From Fervidobacterium sp. (lineage in GTDB: Bacteria > Thermotogota > Thermotogae > Thermotogales > Fervidobacteriaceae), in the NCBI GenBank assembly GCA_003522805.1, contig DPIB01000148.1, forward strand, positions 1 through 5,315: a stretch of 5,315 nt of DNA. The letters run 5' to 3'. The first letter of the stretch is position 1; each line of letters opens with the position of its first letter. The notes under the pieces are model-generated. The model ran no database searches. It saw nothing but the letters and a program-made list of their open reading frames with translations, and was not told where the DNA came from. Of this stretch, positions 1-5,315 are shown piece by piece. A program made the position numbers and the translations under genes.

Positions 1-1011
1 AATCATGTGAGTTCTCAACATAGATGGTTCGTACAGGCTAGGAGAGGAAATAGGGATGCCATGAGTAAGTTCACTTTTTATGAGAACGGCCATAGGGGTT
101 GGTGGGGAGCTGATATGTTGCCTGAGTTGAACTTGGAGGATTTAGAAGTGCGCAATTACATAACTCAAGTGGTCGAGAAATATCTCAAAATGGGAATAGA
201 TGGCTGGAGGCTAGATTGCGGGCAAGACCTAGGGCCTGTAAATAACGCATTTATCGCTTCTAAAGTTAAGAACGTTTCAATAGAGAAGTATGTTGTAAGC
301 GAGCTTTGGACGTATCCTGTGGGTTGGAACATGGTCGATGGTATTATGAATTACCATTTTCGAGAGCTTGTTGTGGGTTATTTGAAGAGAGAACTTGATA
401 CAATTGGTGGTTCTCTAATTTCTGCTTTCAGCGATACACCGAATATTTACGGCTGCTGGAATATGCTAGATAGCCATGATAGTGAAAGGATTGCCAGTAT
501 GATTCCAGATAAATCGTTAAGAAAACTAGCAATAGTGCTCCAATTCACTTATCCTGGCGTACCAGTTGTCTACTATGGCAGTGAAATCGGCATGGAGGGT
601 GGAAAGGATCCAGAGTGTCGAGATACGATGAAGTGGGATGAATCGAAATGGGATAATGATTTAAGAGAGTTTTACAAAAAGCTCATAGAAGTAAGAAAGT
701 CGGAGGTTGCTTTGAAGGTTGGTTCTTTTGAAGTACTAAACGAAGATCCTTTGATTTTCCTGAGAAAGGCACCATACATGCTCGATGATATTGTTGTTGG
801 TATAAATAGAGATACTGAAAGAAAGGTTGCAGTTCCTATTAAAGATGGTAGATTGTTGGATAGAACGCGATTTGCAGATATTCTTACAGGTGAGAAGTTC
901 AGTCTAAGCAGTGGACTTTTGAAATTCGATATTCCTGAAAAAGGCTTTAGGCTCTTGAGACCGTTAAATGATACAGTAAGAGGATATGATCAATATAAAA
1001 GGATCTTCTGA
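1..1011 (+). CDS. GH13 alpha-glycosidase, neopullulanase/cyclomaltodextrinase-like (5' truncated by window edge)
   Basis: Likely hydrolyses alpha-1,4 (perhaps alpha-1,6) links in maltodextrins, cyclodextrins or pullulan. The frame is open from the first base. Codons 1-2 read Asn-His, the end of GH13 conserved region I, and the next residues (SSQHRWF) match the usual 'NHTSxxHPWF' context, so the GTG at position 7 is internal and not a start. Counting from the first codon, region II is GWRLD with the nucleophile Asp72 (bases 214-216), region III is VSELW with the acid/base Glu101 (301-303), and region IV is LDSHD with His159 and the transition-state Asp160 (478-480). GWWGADMLPELN near residues 33-44 and YYGSEIGMEGGKDPECR near 191-207 are typical of the cyclomaltodextrinase/neopullulanase/maltogenic amylase group. 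After about residue 250 comes the C-terminal beta-sandwich. The catalytic triad is complete. The N-terminal part, and any signal peptide, lies outside the window, so location and exact subfamily stay open. It converges with the minus-strand operon. Confidence 0.95.
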   Translation, partial: NHVSSQHRWFVQARRGNRDAMSKFTFYENGHRGWWGADMLPELNLEDLEVRNYITQVVEKYLKMGIDGWRLDCGQDLGPVNNAFIASKVKNVSIEKYVVSELWTYPVGWNMVDGIMNYHFRELVVGYLKRELDTIGGSLISAFSDTPNIYGCWNMLDSHDSERIASMIPDKSLRKLAIVLQFTYPGVPVVYYGSEIGMEGGKDPECRDTMKWDESKWDNDLREFYKKLIEVRKSEVALKVGSFEVLNEDPLIFLRKAPYMLDDIVVGINRDTERKVAVPIKDGRLLDRTRFADILTGEKFSLSSGLLKFDIPEKGFRLLRPLNDTVRGYDQYKRIF

Positions 1012-1044
1012 GGTTCTTTTAACGAAGGATAAAATGTAAGAAAC

Positions 1045-1096
1045 AAAACCTGTCCATCTTCTAGATCTGTTGGCAAGTCAAGAATGGACAGGTTTT
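1045..1096 (+). terminator. Rho-independent terminator, probably bidirectional
   Basis: A perfect 13-bp inverted repeat, AAAACCTGTCCAT (1045-1057) against ATGGACAGGTTTT (1084-1096), closes a 26-base loop and lies 33 bases after the glycosidase stop. On the plus strand it is followed by ATTTTCT. On the minus strand it is followed by TTTTGTTTCTTACATTTT. T-rich tracts on both sides of a stem between convergent genes suggest it ends transcripts from both the glycosidase and the carboxypeptidase operon. The long loop is unusual and may contain further weak pairing. Confidence 0.72.
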
Positions 1097-1146
1097 ATTT
1101 TCTCCATAATTCTCAATTATTGAATATTATTAACTACGTTTGATTT

Positions 1147-1281
1147 ATGCCATCAAATCATTCATCAAATGGAACACAGGAGGCTCCTCCTTCTACGCAG
1201 AGAGGAATGTGTTCCTCTCTCCTTTCTAACATCAAGCCCTTTGACTTTTCTGACTTTTCTACCAACCTTAGCTTTTTGTAA
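1147..1281 (+). pseudogene. Possible C-terminal remnant of IS605-type TnpB
   Basis: The plus-strand frame from ATG 1147 to TAA 1279-1281 gives 44 residues. It begins MPSNHSSNGTQEAPP, continues through CSSLLSN, and ends FSTNLSFL. Many TnpB proteins end in a low-complexity tail after the zinc-ribbon/RuvC part, and the Gly-Thr-Gln-Glu-Ala-Pro-Pro start looks like such a tail joined directly to a left flank, as in an internally deleted copy. None of the TnpB catalytic Asp/Glu motifs or zinc cysteines are present. I see no convincing ribosome binding site. The opposite strand is also open here, so the reading rests on context and a remembered resemblance and is weak. Confidence 0.25.
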
Positions 1282-1526
1282 CTTGCACTATTATCCATCT
1301 TTTCCCATTCAAGTGTCCTTATCGAGAAATATCCACTGCTCCCTAACTCAGACATTATATCCCTCATACCCTCGTACTCATCTACCTTGTCAATTATGTC
1401 AATCCCAACATTCACAGGCTGGGTGTACGTAAGTTGTATCGTATAGTAACTAGATACAGTACTCGAAGGTGTCATGACCTGTTTAACGTAGCCGATGGTC
1501 TTACGACCTTGGCTGAGAGTAGACAA
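1158..1526 (-). CDS. Questionable hypothetical ORF, 122 codons
   Basis: The minus-strand frame is open for 122 codons from a TTG at 1524-1526. An ATG at 1473-1475 would give about 105 residues. I recognise no family. The middle part reads plausibly as protein (IDIIDKVDEYEGMRDIM, then GSSGYFSIRTLEWEKMD), with purine-first codons. The TTG start has no Shine-Dalgarno sequence, and the ATG has only a weak AGGT. Its first 12 or so codons run through the 1490-1514 hairpin, and its last 37 or so are antisense to the possible TnpB tail. It may be a small orphan gene, the remnant of one, or chance openness inside the element. It lies in the same direction as the carboxypeptidase operon, 57 bases downstream of it. 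Confidence 0.2.
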   Translation of the reverse strand: MSTLSQGRKTIGYVKQVMTPSSTVSSYYTIQLTYTQPVNVGIDIIDKVDEYEGMRDIMSELGSSGYFSIRTLEWEKMDNSASYKKLRLVEKSEKSKGLMLERREEHIPLCVEGGASCVPFDE

Positions 1527-1573
1527 CTAAGGCTTTGGTAAGCCCCCGCCTCTATAGGTGGTAGGTAGTTGAC
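1486..1573 (+). ncRNA. Candidate omega-RNA (reRNA) 3' part / right-end hairpins of IS605-type element
   Basis: Three consecutive hairpins lie within 72 bases. The first, 1490-1514, has stem AGCC + GGTC / GACC + GGCT, loop TTAC and a small internal loop. The second, 1531-1544, is GGCTT / AAGCC with loop TGGT. The third, 1546-1561, is CCGCCT / AGGTGG with loop CTAT. They are followed by the presumed element end GTAGTTGAC. In IS200/IS605 elements the TnpB guide RNA is made from the 3' end of tnpB through the right end, and its guide is the flanking DNA. Here that would begin at 1574 (AGTTATTAATTTATAG...). The 5' limit cannot be set from sequence. The hairpins themselves are certain; the RNA identity is inferred. 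Confidence 0.35.
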
Positions 1574-1583
1574 AGTTATTAAT

Positions 1584-3053
1584 TTATAGCTGGATTGGGT
1601 ACATGTTGGTGTACTTTTCGCTGATGTAGTTTATGAAATATTTGGAATCAAAATCGTTATTCGTCACTCTCTTGAGTAGTTCTTTGGGTTCGTACATTCT
1701 ACCTTTTGAATAAATCTTATCTGTAAGCCAGCCACGTACTTTTTCAAATTCACCGTTCTCAACCAATGTATCAAAGTCAACATCCTTTTTCATTGCATCG
1801 AAAATCTGTGCGGCGTATAAGTTACCTAGAAGGTACGTTGGAAAATATCCAAATGAACCACCGTACCAGTGTGGATCTTGCAGACAGCCAAGTGATATGT
1901 TTGTTATCTTTAAACCAAAGAGTTTTTCAAACAATTCATCCCAAGCATCTGGTATGTCCTTGACGGATAATTCGTCGTTTATCAGTGCGTGTTCTAATTC
2001 ATATCTTAAGATTATGTGGAGCGCGTAGGTCACTTCATCAGCCTCTGTTCTTATATAAGAACGCCTTACTATATTCACACCCTTCCACAGTTCTTCAACA
2101 GGATACTTTGCCATGTCTGGAAACGTTTCGACAAATTTTTTGTATATACCCTTCCAAAATGGGAGGCTTCTGCCCAAAACATTTTCCCAGAATCTTGACT
2201 GGCTCTCGTCAAATCCATAAGATGCACTGCTACCTATAGGAAGTCCGTAGAACTCCTCCGGAATTGATAAAGCATATTGAGCGTGGCCAAACTCATGTAT
2301 CGTTGAGAATATGGAATTTTTGGGGTCATCTGGCACATACCTTGTGGTTATCCTCACATCATTCATGCCAATAGGATTTGTAAACGGATGGGTAGACACA
2401 TCTAATCTACATTTCGTACTATCGTATTTCAGATATGTAAGAAGCCATCTGTTGAATTTCTCCTGGCTTTCAACATGAATTTCTCTTTCGAAGGGGTCGT
2501 CTACTTTGCCCACCGATTCTATTTCCTCCAACACTTTGATCGTGAATTCTTTAAGTGGTGTGAAGATTCGATCGAGTTCTTCTGCTTTCATTCCAGGCTC
2601 GAAGCGGTCAAGCAGTGCATCGTAAGGATCTTTCTCATAACCAAGGTATTTTGCCATTTCTTTGTTCAGTTCTACAACTCTTTCAAAATATGGCTGCACA
2701 ATTTCAAAGTCTCTTTCTTTTCTTGCCTTTTGCCAAAGTTGTTCGCATATTGTAGAAACCCTCATTTCCTCCTCGAAAAGGTCAGACGGTACTTTCTTGT
2801 ATTTGTCATATTCCTTCTGTCCGACACGCACATTTGCTTCATCCTCTTCAGAAACTGGTTCCGCATTTTTAAGTAATTCACCAAGTTCATCTGAAATAGA
2901 CATTCTAAAGACAAATCCCCCAATTTCCGAGATTACTTCCGCACGATACTCGCCAGCGGCAGGCGGCATGTACGTCTGCATATCCCAATAAAGCAATAAT
3001 AAAGCATCCGAATACTTTGCCATCTTTTGGTAATATTCCTTCAACTTGTCCAT
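1584..3053 (-). CDS. M32 family metallocarboxypeptidase (carboxypeptidase Taq type)
   Basis: A cytoplasmic zinc metallopeptidase that removes amino acids one at a time from peptide C-termini, with broad specificity in this family and little action next to proline. Numbering is from the upstream ATG at 3057-3059 (491 residues). The zinc motif HEFGH is at 255-259, and the third ligand is Glu285 in DESQSRFWEN. The substrate-binding motif DVRITTRY is near 234-241. EADEVTYALHIILRYELE near 339-356 and QDPHWYGGSFGYFPTYLLGN near 394-413 are also M32 hallmarks. Length matches the family (about 500), and there is no signal peptide. I prefer the second ATG (3051-3053, 489 residues): AGGGGG at 3065-3060 is 6 bases from it but touches the first ATG. 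The gene starts 39 bases after comM and is the last full gene of the minus-strand string. It probably serves turnover of peptides from protein fermentation. Confidence 0.97.
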   Translation of the reverse strand: MDKLKEYYQKMAKYSDALLLLYWDMQTYMPPAAGEYRAEVISEIGGFVFRMSISDELGELLKNAEPVSEEDEANVRVGQKEYDKYKKVPSDLFEEEMRVSTICEQLWQKARKERDFEIVQPYFERVVELNKEMAKYLGYEKDPYDALLDRFEPGMKAEELDRIFTPLKEFTIKVLEEIESVGKVDDPFEREIHVESQEKFNRWLLTYLKYDSTKCRLDVSTHPFTNPIGMNDVRITTRYVPDDPKNSIFSTIHEFGHAQYALSIPEEFYGLPIGSSASYGFDESQSRFWENVLGRSLPFWKGIYKKFVETFPDMAKYPVEELWKGVNIVRRSYIRTEADEVTYALHIILRYELEHALINDELSVKDIPDAWDELFEKLFGLKITNISLGCLQDPHWYGGSFGYFPTYLLGNLYAAQIFDAMKKDVDFDTLVENGEFEKVRGWLTDKIYSKGRMYEPKELLKRVTNNDFDSKYFINYISEKYTNMYPIQL

Positions 3054-3059
3054 GTTCAT

Positions 3060-3065
3060 CCCCCT
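3060..3065 (-). promoter_or_regulatory. Ribosome binding site deciding the carboxypeptidase start
   Basis: AGGGGG on the minus strand, then six bases (ATGAAC), then ATG at 3053-3051. The first ATG overlaps this spacer and would leave no spacing at all. The comM site upstream has the same G-run and the same 6-base spacing, which supports the downstream ATG here. Confidence 0.6.
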
Positions 3066-3092
3066 ATTCGCTTATGATAGAGTTTCTGAAAC

Positions 3093-4613
3093 TTAGAACG
3101 CAAAATCATTGTCCAAATTGTTCAATCTATATTGCAAAGCCTCGCTAATACATTTTACATCGACGATACTTGATTCATTCAAATCTGCGATCGTTTGTGC
3201 CATTTTTAGTACTTTATCGATAGCTCTGCCCGATAATTTGTACTTTTTCACGTACAGTTTTAATATTTCTTCAGCATCATCGGATAGAATTATGTACTTT
3301 TCTATCATTCTATGGCTCAGTTTACTGTTCAGTTTTATGAATTCCTGGGCATACCTTTTCTTTTGTATGTTTCGAGCCTTGATGACCCTTTCTCGTATCT
3401 GTTGACTGGTTTCTCCATACGACTTGCTACGCATTTCTTCAAATTCTACCCTCGGAACCTGGATTTGAATATCAATTCTGTCAAGAATTGGTCCGGATAT
3501 ATTCTTCCAATATCTCTTAATTTCAAACGCAGAACACTTACAAGCAATTTCTTTATCACCAAAATAACCGCATGGGCAAGGGTTCATGGCCGCGATAAAT
3601 TGGAAATTGGCAGGAAATATGTGTGTGGCTTTTGCTCTTGAAACGGTTACGACAGAATCCTCTAATGGTTCTCTCAAGGCTTCAAGAACATCTCGACGAA
3701 ATTCTGGAAGTTCATCCAAGAACAGCACACCATTGTGCGCAAGTGTTACCTCACCTGGTTTAACGTTGCTTCCACCACCTATGATAGCAACGGCACTTGA
3801 TGTATGATGTGGGCTTCTAAATGGGCGTATCCTTATCAAAGAGGAATCCAGTAATCCTACAGCACTGTATATTTTCGATGTTTCTATAACTTCCTTCTCA
3901 TCCATCTCCGGTAGTATCGTGGGAAACCTTCGGGCAAACATCGTCTTACCGGTACCTGGAGGCCCTACCATGAGAATGTTATGCGCACCTGCTGCAGCAA
4001 TTTCAAATGCTCTTTTTGGTAATGCATGTCCCTTTATATCTGAAAAGTCTTCATCATATTCTTGAGGGCTCGGCTCATCGGTGAGAACTTGGTCAATTTT
4101 TAGTGAATATTCACCTGTTTTTAACGATAGAACAGCCTGAGAAAGGGAAGAAAAAGCCTTGAATTTGGATTTTGAAGCAAGTGCTTCTGCGGTATTGTCT
4201 TGTGGAATGATGAAATCGAAACCTTTATCAGAGTATTCGAGCAATATGGGAAGAACACCTTTAATCTTTCTAATTGTTCCATCCAACCCCAATTCTCCCA
4301 AAACAACACTTTCAAATTGCGGTATGTGTTTCATTGCACCTAAGATCGCAAACGCAATGGCAAGGTCTAAGTAAGTGCCTTCCTTTTTCACATCACTTGG
4401 TGCAAGATTCACGGTTATGAGTCCATCTGGCAATGCAATGCTAGAATTCTTGAATGCACTGATTATCCTTTGTTTACTTTCCTTTACCGCTGTATCGGGA
4501 AGGCCAACTATGTTCATGTCTCTCTTGATACTGCGTGTATTTATATCTACTTCGACTGAAACAAGAAGTGGTGTTATACCCACTATGACAGCTGAATATG
4601 TTTTGAAAAACAT
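3093..4613 (-). CDS. comM: ComM/YifB family AAA+ ATPase (Mg-chelatase-like)
   Basis: 506 residues, the usual family length. Residues about 1-160 form the N-terminal Lon-protease-like (ChlI) domain, with motifs NIVGLPDTAVKESKQR (34-49) and EGTYLDLAIA (78-87). The AAA+ domain follows at about 190-395: Walker A GPPGTGKT at 217-224, FRSPHHTSS at 265-273, Walker B VLFLDE at 296-301, and an arginine-bearing LDRIDI near 377-382. The Mg_chelatase C-terminal helical domain (about 405-500) contains LSGRAIDKVLKMAQTIADLNE. A cysteine cluster, CPC at 346-348 and CKC at 358-360, sits in the AAA+ domain. Despite the chelatase name, proteins of this family (ComM of Vibrio and Haemophilus) are hexameric DNA helicases that promote branch migration while transforming DNA is integrated. 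This gene is assigned to that role by family. It starts 40 bases after the Nudix gene, with GGGGGG six bases before ATG, and is probably co-transcribed with its neighbours. Confidence 0.96.
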   Translation of the reverse strand: MFFKTYSAVIVGITPLLVSVEVDINTRSIKRDMNIVGLPDTAVKESKQRIISAFKNSSIALPDGLITVNLAPSDVKKEGTYLDLAIAFAILGAMKHIPQFESVVLGELGLDGTIRKIKGVLPILLEYSDKGFDFIIPQDNTAEALASKSKFKAFSSLSQAVLSLKTGEYSLKIDQVLTDEPSPQEYDEDFSDIKGHALPKRAFEIAAAGAHNILMVGPPGTGKTMFARRFPTILPEMDEKEVIETSKIYSAVGLLDSSLIRIRPFRSPHHTSSAVAIIGGGSNVKPGEVTLAHNGVLFLDELPEFRRDVLEALREPLEDSVVTVSRAKATHIFPANFQFIAAMNPCPCGYFGDKEIACKCSAFEIKRYWKNISGPILDRIDIQIQVPRVEFEEMRSKSYGETSQQIRERVIKARNIQKKRYAQEFIKLNSKLSHRMIEKYIILSDDAEEILKLYVKKYKLSGRAIDKVLKMAQTIADLNESSIVDVKCISEALQYRLNNLDNDFAF

Positions 4614-4619
4614 TTCCGT

Positions 4620-4626
4620 CCCCCCA
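4620..4626 (-). promoter_or_regulatory. G-run ribosome binding site of comM
   Basis: TGGGGGG on the minus strand lies six bases (ACGGAA) upstream of the ATG at 4613-4611. It can pair with the CCUCC anti-Shine-Dalgarno through one G-U wobble. It supports the annotated start and parallels the site before the carboxypeptidase gene. Confidence 0.6.
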
Positions 4627-4653
4627 GATTTCCCGTATTTTTCTGTTCTCTAT

Positions 4654-5196
4654 TCAGTGCGCTCTTAGAAGTTGCGCAACTCTATGGGCAATTCTAGCGG
4701 TTATACCCCAAATTACATAATTATTCCATCTGTAAAACATGACCTTATACTTACCCTTTTTCCAAGGATATTCCTTCTGAAGAGGTATCAAATCATATGG
4801 AAAATCATCAGGTGGTTCAAGTTTGACATCTACATACGCTACTTTGTAAGGAGTTTCAAAAAAATCAATCGGCACGAGGAAAGTTTCAAAAACCTCGTAA
4901 TTGTTTATCTCAATATCCCTCATATCGACTTCAACGACAAACGGGAATATAACAGTATTAAAAGGAGTAACGACAGGTTCCACATCACATACTTTTGAAA
5001 GAATGTGGAGCCTAGTTTCTTCTCTCAGTTCTCTTGAAGCCGCTTCAAATGGAATCTCGCCTTCTTCTATTTTTCCCCCAGGAAATGAAACCTCAGATGG
5101 CTGAGAAACATATTTAGAACGGACTTCGAATAAAAGTTGGTTCTTGTAAATCGGTACACAAACAGCGTAGTAACTAAAATCGTCTAAAAACATCAT
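4654..5196 (-). CDS. Nudix hydrolase, CoA pyrophosphatase-like
   Basis: 180 residues, slightly short for the group. The Nudix box runs from Gly41 to Leu63: Gly41, Glu47, then RELREE (55-60), giving the metal-binding glutamates. The box differs from consensus (REUXEEXGU) in having Arg62 where Gly is expected. Upstream, LLFEVRSKYVSQPSEVSFPGG (21-41) matches the extra motif of CoA pyrophosphatases (the former UPF0035 signature, LLTxRSxx...GxVxFPGG). The C-terminal part, WNNYVIWGITARI near 157-169, resembles the 'IWG.TA' end of the same group. Such enzymes cleave CoA to 3',5'-ADP and phosphopantetheine in the cytoplasm. Substrate here is inferred; another nucleoside diphosphate is possible. GAGG at 5210-5207 lies 10 bases before the first of two tandem ATGs, so I use the first. 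It precedes comM by 40 bases. Confidence 0.92.
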   Translation of the reverse strand: MMFLDDFSYYAVCVPIYKNQLLFEVRSKYVSQPSEVSFPGGKIEEGEIPFEAASRELREETRLHILSKVCDVEPVVTPFNTVIFPFVVEVDMRDIEINNYEVFETFLVPIDFFETPYKVAYVDVKLEPPDDFPYDLIPLQKEYPWKKGKYKVMFYRWNNYVIWGITARIAHRVAQLLRAH

Positions 5197-5205
5197 ATTG
5201 ATATT

Positions 5206-5210
5206 ACCTC
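5206..5210 (-). promoter_or_regulatory. Ribosome binding site of the Nudix gene
   Basis: GAGGT on the minus strand is 9 bases before the ATG at 5196-5194 and 12 before the following ATG at 5193-5191. This favours the first ATG. Confidence 0.55.
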
Positions 5211-5224
5211 AATCTTTCTTTTTA

Positions 5225-5315
5225 TCATTTTCCTGCAAGAAGACTTCCACTTCTGTATGTGGGGGATGATACAACCACATTAAAATCTCCTTTAAGGTAA
5301 GTCAGGCCGAAGCCT
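5225..5315 (-). CDS. C-terminal end of an unidentified gene (5' part beyond window edge)
   Basis: One minus-strand frame is open from the window edge to TGA at 5227-5225, giving about 29 residues: it begins GFGLTYLKGDFN and ends RSGSLLAGK. Glycines, AGA-type arginine codons and alternating hydrophobic residues (NVVVSS) suggest real coding. The 28-base gap to the Nudix start would fit the spacing of the rest of the string. Too little remains to name a family. The other two minus frames stop within 8 codons of the edge. A 23-codon ORF with its own ribosome binding site overlaps it (see findings), so this call is only moderately secure. Confidence 0.5.
   Translation of the reverse strand, partial: GFGLTYLKGDFNVVVSSPTYRSGSLLAGK

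Larger units (their letters stand above)
1145..1573 (+). mobile_element. Candidate degenerate IS200/IS605-type element (deleted or PATE-like), about 429 bp
   Basis: Seen: the right part ends in GTAGTTGAC (to 1573) just after a hairpin with arms near CCCCCGCC and TAGGTGG and loop CTAT, preceded by two more hairpins. This resembles IS605-family right ends, as I recall them from thermophiles. The stem pairs at 1546-1551/1556-1561 with one G-U pair and then two mismatches, as expected of a decayed copy. At the left, TTGAT occurs at 1140-1144. TTGAT is the insertion target of ISDra2, and IS605 elements insert 3' of such a motif without target duplication. A short frame resembling a TnpB tail lies inside (1147-1281). 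No TnpA and no catalytic part of TnpB are present, so if real it could only move in trans. The left boundary is a guess; the right is better supported. The element would sit between convergent genes, 10 bases from the carboxypeptidase stop, without breaking either gene. Confidence 0.42.

Noticed and set aside
7..9. GTG as a possible start of the glycosidase
   Set aside because: The two codons before it read Asn-His, the end of GH13 region I, and the first catalytic-domain half would be missing. The gene continues upstream of the window.
1169..1432. 87-codon plus-strand ORF starting MEHRRLLLLRR
   Set aside because: It has low-complexity, Leu/Ser/Pro-rich composition, no ribosome binding site and no recognisable family. 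It overlaps both other readings of the region.
1132..1570. AACTAC (1132-1137) and GTAGTT (1565-1570) as terminal inverted repeats
   Set aside because: Only 6 bases match and the left copy lies outside the proposed TTGAT boundary. IS605 elements do not use terminal inverted repeats, so chance is the simpler explanation.
1523..1573. CAACTA (1524-1529) pairing with TAGTTG (1566-1571) as an outer stem around the hairpins
   Set aside because: Six pairs enclosing two hairpins is possible in an RNA fold, but it is too short to claim as a feature without covariation.
1012..1583. tRNA, small rRNA or CRISPR array in the gap
   Set aside because: No cloverleaf with a T-loop GTTCRA signature and no repeated spacer-length units were seen.
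2475..2991. Plus-strand ORFs opposite the carboxypeptidase gene
   Set aside because: They are Phe/Ser-rich antisense shadows of a gene with intact M32 motifs.
4121..4315. 64-codon minus-strand ORF and the plus-strand ORFs over comM
   Set aside because: They lie within the comM reading frame region in other frames, lack ribosome binding sites, and comM has all its motifs uninterrupted.

Overview
The window (about 40% G+C by eye) looks like chromosomal DNA of a thermophilic bacterium, most likely of the Thermotogales and close to Fervidobacterium. This is inferred from the Lys/Glu-rich proteins, the AGA/AGG/ATA codon use, purine-rich ribosome binding sites and the gene types. No 16S or other marker is present, so the taxon is a judgement.

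Layout: (1) Positions 1-1011, plus strand, hold the 3' part of a GH13 alpha-glycosidase of the neopullulanase/cyclomaltodextrinase type, cut at its 5' end by the window edge. (2) Positions 1012-1583 are a 572-base gap between convergent genes. It holds a hairpin terminator that looks usable in both directions (1045-1096), then a roughly 430-base stretch that I read, with moderate confidence, as a decayed or internally deleted IS200/IS605-type element (about 1145-1573). That stretch has a possible TnpB tail, a run of hairpins resembling an omega-RNA/right end, TTGAT at the left boundary and TTGAC at the right. (3) Positions 1584-5315, minus strand, are a compact gene string transcribed right to left: the tail of an unidentified gene (cut by the window edge), a Nudix hydrolase of the CoA pyrophosphatase type, a ComM/YifB AAA+ ATPase, and an M32 (Taq-type) metallocarboxypeptidase. 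Gaps of about 28, 40 and 39 bases, with a plausible ribosome binding site before each complete gene, suggest one operon.

How the genes work together: the glycosidase would cut maltodextrins to small sugars and the M32 enzyme would trim amino acids from peptide C-termini, which fits a peptide- and starch-fermenting thermophile. ComM is known as a branch-migration helicase for recombination of incoming DNA. The Nudix enzyme probably cleaves CoA or a related diphosphate. No obvious shared pathway links the three minus-strand genes.

The part most worth a second look is the gap at 1145-1573. If it is an IS605-type end, the guide of its RNA would be the bases just beyond 1573, which run into the 3' end of the carboxypeptidase gene. 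I saw no CRISPR array, tRNA, rRNA or clear defence system.
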